Source: a virus
Length of the DNA stretch: 63,135 nucleotides
Direction: 5' to 3' (one strand)
Virus record (IMG/VR): IMGVR_UViG_3300045934_000076
Coordinates: 1 to 63,135 of that record
Positions 30,692 to 39,214 of the stretch are shown piece after piece; the stretch's first letter is position 1, and the number at the start of each line of letters is the position of its first letter. The notes beneath the pieces were generated by a model. That model was not told the origin of the DNA. It was given only the letters and a program-made list of their open reading frames with translations, and did no database searches. The position numbers and the translations under genes are program-made.

Positions 30692-31025
30692 GCCTTCGAG
30701 GAGCGTCTTGTAACCGGATGTAACCGGATCTGTAACGCCGTAACTGCTTGACCTGCTTCATTGTAACCGTGTAACCGTTGTAATCCCGTTTCCGTAAAGT
30801 ACTTGACGTCACTCCGCGGTCACTCGAGGAGGGTACCCTCGACCCTGCGGTTACAGCGACTACACGGTTACTTTCCTTTGTTTACTTACACTTAAGAAGT
30901 TACAGAAGGGGAGTTACAGACGGTTACATCCGTCCACCTTATTAGTGTGGACAATCTAGTTGCTAACACCGCGACTAGGCTTGCGCCACCTCCTCGAGGC
31001 GTGCTACCACGCGCGCAGGCCAGTC
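30692..31025. other. Candidate replication origin: opposed GTAAC repeat arrays
   Basis: 334 bases without a gene. Six GTAAC copies point right (starting 30710, 30720, 30732, 30740, 30763, 30771). Five inverted copies GTTAC follow (30850, 30867, 30899, 30914, 30924). Between them is a palindrome cluster: TGACGTCA (30804), CCGCGG (30814), CTCGAG (30823) and GAGGGTACCCTC (30829-30840). The right arm is AT-rich for this genome (TTTCCTTTGTTTACTTACAC). Iteron arrays around an AT-rich stretch beside a replication module fit an origin. A regulatory switch for late genes is the alternative. Confidence 0.6.
30949..30982 (+). promoter_or_regulatory. Degenerate copy of the shared promoter core
   Basis: AGTTGCTAAC (30959-30968) matches the left half of the P1-P3 core and TAGGCT (30977-30982) could be a -10, but the spacing is 2 bases longer and the right half of the core is lost. 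It precedes the terminase genes and may be a weaker or differently regulated late promoter. Confidence 0.3.
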
Positions 31026-31349
31026 ATGCCACGCACTCCACGCGAGTTCCGCGCAAAGGTCATCGAGCTTCTCAACGACGAGACCTATCTCACGAACCTG
31101 AGCATCCGTCTTCGCGAGGGGACCTGTGCGCCTGGAATCGAGAGGCTCTTCTGGGAAGTAGCCGCGAACATCGTCCAGAAGGTCGAAATCACTGATCGTA
31201 CAAAGCGCCCGATCACCGGCGACGTGCAGGATCCGGTCGAGCGCGCCAAGCTTCTCTTCCAGAAGGCCGCATCACTCAGCAGTGGCATCGACGCTCAAGC
31301 GTCGGCAGCCGATCTCCTCAAGTCAATCTCCGAGAAGAAAGTCCACTGA
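31026..31349 (+). CDS. Terminase small subunit-like protein
   Basis: A 107-residue, mostly helical protein immediately upstream of the large terminase, the usual place of TerS. It has no strong helix-turn-helix signature that I can point to; assignment rests on size, composition and position. ATG 31026 was chosen because the upstream extension runs into the repeat region. Confidence 0.6.
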   Translation: MPRTPREFRAKVIELLNDETYLTNLSIRLREGTCAPGIERLFWEVAANIVQKVEITDRTKRPITGDVQDPVERAKLLFQKAASLSSGIDAQASAADLLKSISEKKVH

Positions 31350-32674
31350 GCGAAGAGCTCGAACTCGTAGAGCAGGAACTGGATCAGCTGGAGGAGTCCC
31401 TCTACATCGAGGAGCTCCAGCTCAAGTGGGAGCGTGGCCTCCCGAAGATCCTGCGTCCACTCCTCGAGCCCTCTCGGTACAAGGCCCTCCATGGCGGTCG
31501 TGGAGGGATGAAGTCCCACTTCTTCGCCGAGCTGATGATCCGTCGTGCGCGACGTCAGCCCGGCTTCAGAGGAGTGTGCATCCGCGAGGTGCAGAACTCT
31601 CTCGCAGAGTCTGTCAAGCGCCTCCTCGAGGACAAGATCAAGGAGTTCGGCCTCGGCAGTGAGTTCCGAATCCTGCAGAGCCACATCGAAACACTCAACG
31701 ACGGGATCATCATCTTCCGCGGAATGAAGGAGCAGACTGCGGAGAGCATCAAGTCGTTGGAGGGCTACGACGTGGCCTGGGTTGAAGAGGCTCAGACGTT
31801 CAGCGAGCGCTCTCTCACTCTGCTGCGGCCCACCATCCGTAAGGATGACAGTGAGCTCTGGTTCTCGTGGAACCCCAACGAGTCAACCGACCCTGTCGAC
31901 AAGTTCTTCCGTGAGGCGAATCCTCCCGACTGCATCATCATCGAGACGAGCTATCTCGACAACCCTCGGCTCCCTCAGGTCATGCTGCGTGAGGCCGAGT
32001 GGGATCGTCAGCGTGACGCCGATAAGTACGCGCATGTCTGGCTCGGCAAGTACAAGAAGATCAGTGAGCTGCGCGTCTTCCGAAACTGGAAGGTCGAAGC
32101 GATCGAGGCACCCATCGACATCCCTCGGTTGTTCGGTGGCGACTGGGGATTCAGCATCGATCCCACGGTTCTCATCTCAGGGTACATGCATCCTGAGCTG
32201 AAGCGCACGCTCGTCATCGACCATGAAGTCTACGAGGTCGGGTGTGAGATCGAAGACACTCCCGATCTGTGGGACGCGCTCTTCTGTGACGGCCTGTGCC
32301 CTGCGAAGAGGAGCGAGTGTGAGCGTCCCTCGCATGGCGCAGCGCGGCGATGGCCCATCATCGGTGACTCCGCGAGACCCGAGACCATCTCTCACATGCA
32401 ACGTCACGGGTACAAGAAGCTGGAGCCGTCGAAGAAGGGACCGAACTCCGTGGAGGAAGGAGTCATCTTCCTTCAGGGTCTCAACATCATCGTGCATCCG
32501 CGGTGCAGGCACGCGATCAACGAGCTTCAGTTCTACTCGTACAAGGCCGACCCTCTCACGGGCCGACCGACGGCGATACTCGCCGACAAGAAGAACCACG
32601 TCATCGACTCAGCGCGGTACATGCTCGAGCCGCTTCGCGCTGAAGTCAAGGCGAGCGGAGGTCTGCTTTGGTAG
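31346..32674 (+). CDS. terL: Terminase large subunit
   Basis: The packaging ATPase-nuclease, 442 residues if started at CTG 31346. Walker A is HGGRGGMKSH (about 49-58), Walker B VAWVEEAQT, and the coupling motif SWNPNES follows. The nuclease acidic residues lie in GGDWGFSIDP, GDSARPET and IDSARYML (Terminase_3-like). The first ATG at 31508 would remove Walker A. No ATG, GTG or TTG occurs in frame upstream before a stop, so a CTG start in the usual 4-base overlap (CTGA) is the simplest reading. Confidence 0.92.
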   Translation: MSEELELVEQELDQLEESLYIEELQLKWERGLPKILRPLLEPSRYKALHGGRGGMKSHFFAELMIRRARRQPGFRGVCIREVQNSLAESVKRLLEDKIKEFGLGSEFRILQSHIETLNDGIIIFRGMKEQTAESIKSLEGYDVAWVEEAQTFSERSLTLLRPTIRKDDSELWFSWNPNESTDPVDKFFREANPPDCIIIETSYLDNPRLPQVMLREAEWDRQRDADKYAHVWLGKYKKISELRVFRNWKVEAIEAPIDIPRLFGGDWGFSIDPTVLISGYMHPELKRTLVIDHEVYEVGCEIEDTPDLWDALFCDGLCPAKRSECERPSHGAARRWPIIGDSARPETISHMQRHGYKKLEPSKKGPNSVEEGVIFLQGLNIIVHPRCRHAINELQFYSYKADPLTGRPTAILADKKNHVIDSARYMLEPLRAEVKASGGLLW

Positions 32675-35037
32675 CAGTCGTCCGTCAGTTGAGCGACTTC
32701 GTTCAGCGTGCAGGCCTCGCCCTCAAGGCGGGCATGACGTTCGGTGGGAAGCGGGATCTCTTCGCTGTGCTTGGGTACAAGCGCGAGCTGACTCCCGACG
32801 ACTATCGTGCACGATACGAGAGGAACGGAATCGCTGCTCGTGTAGTCGAGTCGCTCCCTCAGGCCACATGGAGGGGAGGTGCCGAGCTCATCGAGGATGA
32901 GGACCCGGACGTCAGCACCGACTTCGAACAGATCTGGGAGGACTTGGACAAGAGGCTCGGCATCTGGTCCACGTTCTCGAAGGCCGATGTCCTCGCTGGC
33001 CTCGGTCAGTTCTCCATCATCCTGATCGGTGCGCCGGGCAAGCTCGAGACTCCTCTGCCGTCAAGCATGACCGCAGAGCAGCTCATCTATCTCACGCCGT
33101 TCGCACAGGACGACGTCGACATCGTGTCTTACGTTGAGGACGAAGCCGACCCTCGCTTCGGTCTGCCCGCTGCATACATGATCAAGCGGCTCACGTCAGC
33201 AAAGGGTTCGGTTCGTGCGAAGAAGGTCGATGCGTCACGTGTGCTCCACATCGCCGACGGCGTTCTCGACGATCGCGTGTTCGGCACTCCTCGGCTCTCT
33301 CGCGTCTGGAACTGGCTCGACGACTTGGAGAAAGTGACTGGCGCAGGGAGCGAGTCGTTCTGGCTGCGAGCGCATCAGGGCTTCCACTTCGACCTCGATA
33401 AGGACCTGGTCATGTCCGAGCCGGACGTGAAGAAGGTCCAGGATGCAGCAGAGGAGTTCGCGCATCAGCTGCGAAGGACCATCGCCACTCGTGGCATGAA
33501 GATGGAGGCCTTCGGCAGCGACGTTGCGAACTTCAACAATCAGGTCGACGCCATCATCACGCTGATCGCAGGGGCCACGGGGATTCCGAAGCGCATCCTG
33601 GTCGGGAGTGAGCGGGGCGAGCTCGCCTCCACGCAGGACAAGACGAACTGGGATGAGAGGGTCAGCGATCGACGGCAGGACTTCGCGGAGCCGAGCATCG
33701 TTCGGCCCTTCGTCGAGATGCTCCAGTCGGTGGGTGTCCTTCCCGAGGTTGAGGAGTGGAATGTCCGCTGGCCCGAGATGATTCAGATGGACGAGGCTCA
33801 GCGCGCGGACATCGCGACGAAGTGGGCCGACCTCAACGCGAAGGCCGGTGAGCTGGTCGTTAAGGGATCCGAGATTCGTGACCACGTTCTGGGTCTTGAG
33901 CCGCTCACCAATGAGGACTTGGCTGAGTTTGAGGCCGACCATCAGCCCGTCGACGAGGTTCCTCCCGATCAGCCTCCTGCTGACGAGACTCAGGTTGACG
34001 TCGTTGACCCCGACGCTGAGGACCCCGAGACTCAGCCTGCCGCAGCCGCGCGACGTGTGCTCGCGTCCATCAGCAAGGGACGTACGGCCATCAAGCCGAG
34101 TCCCGAGCGTCGCATCCAGAAGGTCGCCGACGATGCGCGTGGGCGGTTCGCGGCGATCATCGAGAAGGCAACTCGCAAGGCCGGCGAGATCCTGTCCACG
34201 AGCGCTCTCACGAACGGCCTCGAGAGCAGGACGGAGAGCGAGGTTCTCAAGATCGCCGACCGTGCCATGGAGCAGTTCGAGCACGTCTTGCGTGAGCAGC
34301 TCATGGAGTCGTTGCTCGACATCGTGGACTCGTCAGGCACGTCACTCTCCAAGATCGGCATTCGCGTTGCTCAGGGCAAGATTCGCACAGCGAAGGACAC
34401 CGTCAGGACGTCCTTCAAGAAGAGCAACCCTCGCGCGCGGCAGTGGGCTGCGCAGCGAAGCTCGCGTCTGGTCACCGATGTCACCAAGACCACGCGTGAG
34501 GCGATCAGGAAAGTCATCGCTCGCTCCTTCGAGAAGCAGTTCACAGTCGGTGAGTCAGCTCGCTTGATTCGCAACGTCGTGGGCCTCACCGAGCGCGACG
34601 CTCAGGCTGTGCTGCGTCTGCGTGAGACCCTCGCCGAATCGCCGGGCCAGCTCGTTCGCGCAGGCAACACTCGCATCAGAGTCCCGGAGGATCCGTCGCA
34701 GGACTTCCTCGAGTCCAAGACGGAAGCTTACGCCGACAGGCTCCTTCGTGCTCGTTCCGAGACCATCGCGAGAACCGAGACGATGGCCGCGTCGAACGAG
34801 GGTCAGCGTGAGCTCTGGCTCCAGGCTCAAGACGAGGGACTGCTTCCGCGCAACATCGTTCGCAAGTGGATCATCACCGACGACGACAGGCTCGATGAGG
34901 CCATCTGTGCTGAGATGGAGGGCGAGACCGCCGAGCTCGACGAGCCCTTCGTGCTCCCCGATGGCACCGAGGTGATGGGTCCACCTGCCCATCCCAATTG
35001 CCGATGCACACAGGGCCTCGCGCAGGGGAGGGACTGA
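32668..35037 (+). CDS. Portal protein fused to Mu F-like head morphogenesis domain
   Basis: A 789-residue protein starting TTG 32668 in a 7-base overlap. Residues 1 to about 420 match DUF1073-type portals (RNGIAARVVESLPQATWRGG). A Pro/Asp-rich linker lies at about 425-455, then helices. Residues 680-789 form a Mu gpF/SPP1 gp7-like domain (ARTETMAASNEGQ, ending PPAHPNCRC). These are usually separate genes. The fused domain probably brings the minor head protein to the portal vertex at fixed stoichiometry. Confidence 0.88.
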   Translation: MVAVVRQLSDFVQRAGLALKAGMTFGGKRDLFAVLGYKRELTPDDYRARYERNGIAARVVESLPQATWRGGAELIEDEDPDVSTDFEQIWEDLDKRLGIWSTFSKADVLAGLGQFSIILIGAPGKLETPLPSSMTAEQLIYLTPFAQDDVDIVSYVEDEADPRFGLPAAYMIKRLTSAKGSVRAKKVDASRVLHIADGVLDDRVFGTPRLSRVWNWLDDLEKVTGAGSESFWLRAHQGFHFDLDKDLVMSEPDVKKVQDAAEEFAHQLRRTIATRGMKMEAFGSDVANFNNQVDAIITLIAGATGIPKRILVGSERGELASTQDKTNWDERVSDRRQDFAEPSIVRPFVEMLQSVGVLPEVEEWNVRWPEMIQMDEAQRADIATKWADLNAKAGELVVKGSEIRDHVLGLEPLTNEDLAEFEADHQPVDEVPPDQPPADETQVDVVDPDAEDPETQPAAAARRVLASISKGRTAIKPSPERRIQKVADDARGRFAAIIEKATRKAGEILSTSALTNGLESRTESEVLKIADRAMEQFEHVLREQLMESLLDIVDSSGTSLSKIGIRVAQGKIRTAKDTVRTSFKKSNPRARQWAAQRSSRLVTDVTKTTREAIRKVIARSFEKQFTVGESARLIRNVVGLTERDAQAVLRLRETLAESPGQLVRAGNTRIRVPEDPSQDFLESKTEAYADRLLRARSETIARTETMAASNEGQRELWLQAQDEGLLPRNIVRKWIITDDDRLDEAICAEMEGETAELDEPFVLPDGTEVMGPPAHPNCRCTQGLAQGRD

Positions 35038-36566
35038 TGGGTCAGCTGGCTCGGCACGTTCACCTCATGGCCGCGACGGGCACGATCCGCACAGCCGTCT
35101 TCGAGGAGCGTGAGCACATCGTCATCCCCGTGGTCGCGCTTGTCGAGGGCGTGATTTGGCCCATCAACGCGGAGACGCCGGAACTCGTGCTCGCGGAAGA
35201 GCTCGCGAAGGCTCCCGCTGGATGGGATGGCCGGCCCGTGATGCTGGATCATCCCTCGTTCGGGGACACGAGGGTGAGCGCCAATCACCCCGACGTTCTC
35301 GAGAGTGGCATGATGGGTCGGTTGTTCAACACCCACATGGAGCACAAGAAGCTGGTGACGGAAGCCTGGATCGATCCGCTGCGCTCCAAGAAGGTGGGAG
35401 CTGAGCAGATGGTCGAGGACATCCGCAACAGCCAAGAGATGATCGAGGTCAGCGTCGGCGCCTTCATCATCCCGGAGAAGAAGTCGGGCATCCACTTGGG
35501 CCAGCGATTCGACTCGATCTGGAGGGAGATCGTTCCGGACCATCTGGCCTTCCTTCCCAAGGGGAAGATCGGCGCGTGCTCGAACGAGATGGGATGTGGA
35601 GCTCCTCGAGCAGCGACGGTGCACGTCTTCATCGGTGGCAAGTATCTCACCCTCAGCGGTTCGGAGGAGAAGATGTCGAAGGACACAAAGCGTCCGTGGC
35701 GTGAGAAGTTCGCGGCGCTGTTCTCGTCGTTCCGTGGAGCGGAAGACGAGGGGCTCGGGGACATGGACCTGCGGGCCAAGCTCGAGGAGTCTCTGCGAGC
35801 CACCGAGCCCGGCTTTCTCGGTGTCGACATGGTGTTCCCCGAGGCGTCGAACGTCATCTACGCGGTCGCGCCCAAGGACACCGTTCAGCTGTTCCAGCGC
35901 TCGTTCTCGGTGAACAGCGAGGGAGTCGTGAGCCTCGGCGAGGAGAAGGTCGAGGTCAAGCCCGTCACTCGGTTCGAGCCGGTCACGGCAGCCGAGGAAG
36001 ATCCGTGCAAGTGCAAGAAGGAGGAAGAGGAAGCGATGGCGACCAAGAAGGAGTGGGTCCAGAAGATCCTGGCCCGAAAGAACCCGCGGTTCGCGGCGTC
36101 GGACGCTTCGATCCTCGAGCAGCTCTCCGACGAGCGCCTGAAGGCCCTCGCCGAGGAGCCCGAGCCCGAGGAGAAGAAGGAGCCCCCGACTCCGCCTCCG
36201 CCGCCCGAGGACAAGGTGAAGGACCCTCTCGAGGGCATCACCGAGGAGCAGGTCCTCGCCAAGTTCCCCGGCCTGAAGAAGGTCGTGGAAGACGAGCAGA
36301 AGCGCGCGGCCGAGCGTCGCAAGACCCTGGTCGCCGCGATGGCCAAGCAGAAGGTCTACACCGAGGACGAGCTCAAGGCCATGCCTCTCGAGCAGCTCGA
36401 GAAGGTCGTGCAGTTCGCGTCGGCGAGCGGCGCGGCCGAGTCGGTCGACGAGTCCGGTCGCGGCCTGCCGCGCTCGGCGGCGGCGAAGGAGGGCGAGGTG
36501 CCCGAGCCGCCGAACATGCACAAGGTCATCCGGGACTCGCGTCTCGGGGCCGGCAAGACGGCCTGA
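35037..36566 (+). CDS. DUF2213-type prohead protease with C-terminal scaffold region
   Basis: A 509-residue protein. The N-terminal 200 residues match DUF2213 proteins (IPVVALVEGVIWP, AGWDGRPVMLDHP), regarded as capsid maturation proteases. Residues from about 330 are Lys/Glu/Pro-rich and helical, as in scaffolds. An internal ATG at 36036 preceded by AAGGAGGAAGAGG could make the scaffold alone, as in lambda C/Nu3. TGATG coupling with GGGGAGGG upstream joins it to the portal gene. Confidence 0.78.
   Translation: MGQLARHVHLMAATGTIRTAVFEEREHIVIPVVALVEGVIWPINAETPELVLAEELAKAPAGWDGRPVMLDHPSFGDTRVSANHPDVLESGMMGRLFNTHMEHKKLVTEAWIDPLRSKKVGAEQMVEDIRNSQEMIEVSVGAFIIPEKKSGIHLGQRFDSIWREIVPDHLAFLPKGKIGACSNEMGCGAPRAATVHVFIGGKYLTLSGSEEKMSKDTKRPWREKFAALFSSFRGAEDEGLGDMDLRAKLEESLRATEPGFLGVDMVFPEASNVIYAVAPKDTVQLFQRSFSVNSEGVVSLGEEKVEVKPVTRFEPVTAAEEDPCKCKKEEEEAMATKKEWVQKILARKNPRFAASDASILEQLSDERLKALAEEPEPEEKKEPPTPPPPPEDKVKDPLEGITEEQVLAKFPGLKKVVEDEQKRAAERRKTLVAAMAKQKVYTEDELKAMPLEQLEKVVQFASASGAAESVDESGRGLPRSAAAKEGEVPEPPNMHKVIRDSRLGAGKTA
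36036..36566 (+). CDS. Nested scaffold protein (internal start)
   Basis: In the same frame as the protease, ATG 36036 (MATKKEWVQK) is preceded by AGAGG at 5 bases and AAGGAGG further upstream, a stronger site than most true starts here. It would yield 176 residues: charged, helical, with a Pro run at about 50 and a C-terminal coiled region. Expression is inferred from the ribosome site and the lambda precedent. Confidence 0.45.
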   Translation: MATKKEWVQKILARKNPRFAASDASILEQLSDERLKALAEEPEPEEKKEPPTPPPPPEDKVKDPLEGITEEQVLAKFPGLKKVVEDEQKRAAERRKTLVAAMAKQKVYTEDELKAMPLEQLEKVVQFASASGAAESVDESGRGLPRSAAAKEGEVPEPPNMHKVIRDSRLGAGKTA

Positions 36567-36610
36567 TCCGCCGATCGGGTCACTGAAGCAGACACAGGAG
36601 GAAGACAGAG

Positions 36611-37036
36611 ATGGCGAAGAGAGTCATCGTGCTCCGGGGCGACCCGATCGTCAACGAGGAAGAGCCGGCCACCGAAGCGATCACCCCGGGACACTTCATC
36701 GAGCTCACCTCCACGGGGTGGAGGAAGAACACGGCGAACGCCGCCAACATCGCGCCGATCGTCGCGCTGGAGCGCGAGGAGTTCGGCAAGGAGATCGGCG
36801 ACGCCTACGCGACCAACGACTACGTCAAGGCCGCGGCACTCGCTCCCGGGATGCGCGTCTACGCGTTCATCCCGTCGGGTCAGAACATCGCGAAGGGAGC
36901 CTATCTGACCGGCGACGCGGCGGGTCGGCTCAGCTCGTCGGGCGTCGCGGCGGGCATCCGCACGGCGCAGGCCCTGGAGGCCGTCAACAACAGCGCGGGT
37001 CCCGGCGACGCGCGCATCCGCGTCCAGATCGTCTGA
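36611..37036 (+). CDS. Capsid decoration protein
   Basis: A 141-residue protein. The small beta-rich sequence (VLRGDPIVNEE, TPGHFIELTSTGW, RVYAFIPSGQNI, KGAYLTGDAAG) fits DUF2190/gpD-like decoration proteins encoded just before the major capsid gene. AGGAGG lies upstream. It would bind at threefold or local threefold sites and stabilise the expanded head. Confidence 0.72.
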   Translation: MAKRVIVLRGDPIVNEEEPATEAITPGHFIELTSTGWRKNTANAANIAPIVALEREEFGKEIGDAYATNDYVKAAALAPGMRVYAFIPSGQNIAKGAYLTGDAAGRLSSSGVAAGIRTAQALEAVNNSAGPGDARIRVQIV

Positions 37037-37078
37037 GCGCGAGCTGACGCAAGACTCACTCAGAGGAGGAATCGAGAC

Positions 37079-38089
37079 ATGAGCAGAGCAGAAGGCGCGT
37101 CGCTCGACACGGGCAAGTCGATCCTGAGCACGGGTCGCTGGGCCGGCGAGCGGCTGCTGGCGGCGCTGAAGGAGGGACGCAAGATCTCTCCGAAGGAGCT
37201 GAGGACCGCGGACACTCTCCAGAAGGACGAGTGGATCGCGCTCGACACCGCCCTCATCGAAGAGGGCAAGATCCGTCTGCGCGGGATCGCCGACCTCATC
37301 GCGGCCGGGCTCACCATCCCGGTCACGAACGCGATGGGCAAGACGATCTTCCAGTGGGAGCGCGTCACCGACATGGATCCGGCCGACGTCAGCATGAGCG
37401 GCCGGTCGAGGTCGGAGGACGACCGGGTCGAGTACGACCTGGGCAGCCTCCCTCTCCCGATCACGCACAAGGACTTCAACCTGGATCTGCGCACTCTGTC
37501 CGCGTCGCGTGAGCGGGGCGAGTCGCTCGACGACACGCAGGCCCGCATCGCGGGTCGCCTCGTGTCCGAGAAGCTCGAGGAGATGCTGTTCAAGGGAGGC
37601 AAGACCTTCCTGGGCTCCACGATCTACGGGCTCACGAACCATCCCAACCGGAACACCGCTTCCTACGGCACGGGCGGCGCGTGGACCGGCTCGAAGACCG
37701 GCGACCAGATCATCGCCGACGTGCTCACCATGAAGGCCGGCCTGGAGGGCGACCGGATGTTCGGTCCCTACTGGCTCTACGTCAGCGCGAACTCCAGCAC
37801 GAAGGTCGAGGAGGACCTCAAGGCCGCGTCCGACAAGAGCATCCGTCAGCGCATCCTGGAGGTCGACGGCATCCAGGCCGTGCGCGTGGTCGACCAGATG
37901 CCCGCGAGCACCGTCGTCATGGTGCAGGCCACCCGCGACGTCGTCGCGCTGGTCGACGGCGAGCCGCTGCAGACCGTCCAGTGGGACGTCGAGGGTGGCT
38001 TCTTCGTGAAGTTCAAGGCGTTCACGATCCAGGTGCCGCTCATCCGCGCGGACGCCCAGGGTCGCTCGGGCGTCTTCCACATGAGCTAG
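37079..38089 (+). CDS. Major capsid protein (HK97 fold, encapsulin-like type)
   Basis: A 336-residue protein in the canonical position after decoration and before connectors, with CAGAGGAGG upstream. Blocks such as GIADLIAAGLTIPV, LPLPITHKDF and GLTNHPNRN, and the C-terminal FKAFTIQVPLIRAD, are typical of the DUF6260/encapsulin-like group of HK97-fold capsids. High GC at third positions suggests strong expression. Confidence 0.85.
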   Translation: MSRAEGASLDTGKSILSTGRWAGERLLAALKEGRKISPKELRTADTLQKDEWIALDTALIEEGKIRLRGIADLIAAGLTIPVTNAMGKTIFQWERVTDMDPADVSMSGRSRSEDDRVEYDLGSLPLPITHKDFNLDLRTLSASRERGESLDDTQARIAGRLVSEKLEEMLFKGGKTFLGSTIYGLTNHPNRNTASYGTGGAWTGSKTGDQIIADVLTMKAGLEGDRMFGPYWLYVSANSSTKVEEDLKAASDKSIRQRILEVDGIQAVRVVDQMPASTVVMVQATRDVVALVDGEPLQTVQWDVEGGFFVKFKAFTIQVPLIRADAQGRSGVFHMS

Positions 38090-38144
38090 ACCTTCGGGCC
38101 TGCTCTAGACAAGGGACCGCGTTCAACTTCTGAGAGGTGTCGTG

Positions 38145-38531
38145 ATGGCGGAAGACAAGGAAGAGACGCCGAAGGAGCCGACGAAGGCGTATCGTTTCAA
38201 GAGCGACGTCGGCAAGCACTTCGTGGACGGCGAGCCGGTCGAGCCGGGCACGGTCGTGCAGCTCAACCGTCGGCAGTCGGTGCAGTTCAAGGACAAGTTC
38301 GTGCCCGAAGACGGTGTCGGCTGGGGAGCGGGCGAGCCCTCGGGCTCCTCGAAGGGCCAGTCGGTCACCGCCGAGGTGCTCACCGGGACGGTCAACGACG
38401 TGAGGGCCGAGATCGAGAAGATCGAGGACGTCGACACACTCAAGAAGCTGCGCTCCGAGGAGAAGGACGGCAAGCAGCGTCAGGGCGTGCTCAACGCGAT
38501 CGAAGCTCGGCTCGAGGAGCTGGCGAAGTAA
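38145..38531 (+). CDS. Head-associated protein with C-terminal helical repeat domain
   Basis: A 128-residue protein with a charged N-terminus, central YRFKSDVGKHFVDGEPV (beta-rich), and a C-terminal KIEDVDTLKKLRSEEKDGKQ helix pair often found in phage head proteins near connectors. ATG 38145 is preferred over GTG 38142 because of GAGAGGTG spacing. Its exact role is unknown. Confidence 0.62.
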   Translation: MAEDKEETPKEPTKAYRFKSDVGKHFVDGEPVEPGTVVQLNRRQSVQFKDKFVPEDGVGWGAGEPSGSSKGQSVTAEVLTGTVNDVRAEIEKIEDVDTLKKLRSEEKDGKQRQGVLNAIEARLEELAK

Positions 38532-38543
38532 GCCAGACCTGCC

Positions 38544-38876
38544 ATGTCTGCCACGTACCACATCGTACTCGACAGGGATCTGGACTGGGTCAGGTTCCTG
38601 ACGGGTGATACCGATGTAACCTCCGCGAGTGTGACCGATGAGGAGATCACCGCGATCCTCGCGGAGGAGCCGAACAAGTATCTTGCCGCCGCTCGCGTCG
38701 CCATGCGCATCTCGGTCATGGGCGGCGACATCGTGTCCAAGTCGGTGGGTGCCCTGTCGATCACATACGGTGGGAGTTCGGAAGAAGCGTACGCGAAGGT
38801 GATCCAAGACCTTCGTGAGAAGGGCGCGGAAGTCGAGCTGAAGAAGAGCGGCTCGCACGTGTTCAGAGTGCTGTGA
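38544..38876 (+). CDS. Head-tail connector (gp6-like)
   Basis: A 110-residue helical protein with ARVAMRISVMGGD and YAKVIQDLREKG, a pattern of adaptor proteins that bind under the portal. The position after the capsid gene agrees. The assignment is from architecture, not a specific motif. Confidence 0.6.
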   Translation: MSATYHIVLDRDLDWVRFLTGDTDVTSASVTDEEITAILAEEPNKYLAAARVAMRISVMGGDIVSKSVGALSITYGGSSEEAYAKVIQDLREKGAEVELKKSGSHVFRVL

Positions 38877-38879
38877 GTC

Positions 38880-39212
38880 ATGGCCGACCCGATCGTTCCG
38901 GACCTGCTCGACCTGTTTCCATTCACCGTTACGGTGATCCCCGTGACACGCGATGGCTTCGGGAAGAAGACGCTCGGGACTCCGTTCACCGTTCCGGCCA
39001 TGATCAACGGGAAGACACAGCAGGTCCAGACCACAAAGGGACTCCTCACAAGCGACCTTGAGGTGATCGTCGGCGGCGACTTCCAGTTGACCGCCGACAA
39101 TCACGTCTACACTCTCCCCACACGGTTCAAGCCGGGGGTCGAAGCGACTGCGATGCACGTTCACACCGAGTCGGACGAAAACAACGTGCATCATCAGGTC
39201 GTCTTCTTCTGA
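38880..39212 (+). CDS. Head completion/stopper-like protein
   Basis: A 110-residue beta-rich protein (FPFTVTVIPVTRDGFGKKT, LEVIVGGDFQLTADNHVY) of the size and place of stopper proteins that close the filled head. Its C-terminus is His-rich. Three bases later the aminotransferase gene begins, so the structural run is interrupted here. Confidence 0.6.
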   Translation: MADPIVPDLLDLFPFTVTVIPVTRDGFGKKTLGTPFTVPAMINGKTQQVQTTKGLLTSDLEVIVGGDFQLTADNHVYTLPTRFKPGVEATAMHVHTESDENNVHHQVVFF

Positions 39213-39214
39213 TC

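Noticed and set aside
32668-33930. Anti-CBASS (Acb1-like) function for the portal N-terminus
   Set aside because: Some databases label DUF1073 portals this way; position, length and RNGIAARVVESLPQ motif indicate a portal, with no phosphodiesterase motif seen.
38089-38140. Terminator after the major capsid gene
   Set aside because: Only weak CTAGA/TCTAG pairing with no T-tract, and the head operon must continue through it.
34827-39194. Long minus-strand open frames (up to 570 codons) opposite the head genes
   Set aside because: They are antisense shadows caused by GC-rich codon bias; no motifs or ribosome sites, and the plus strand carries clear structural genes.
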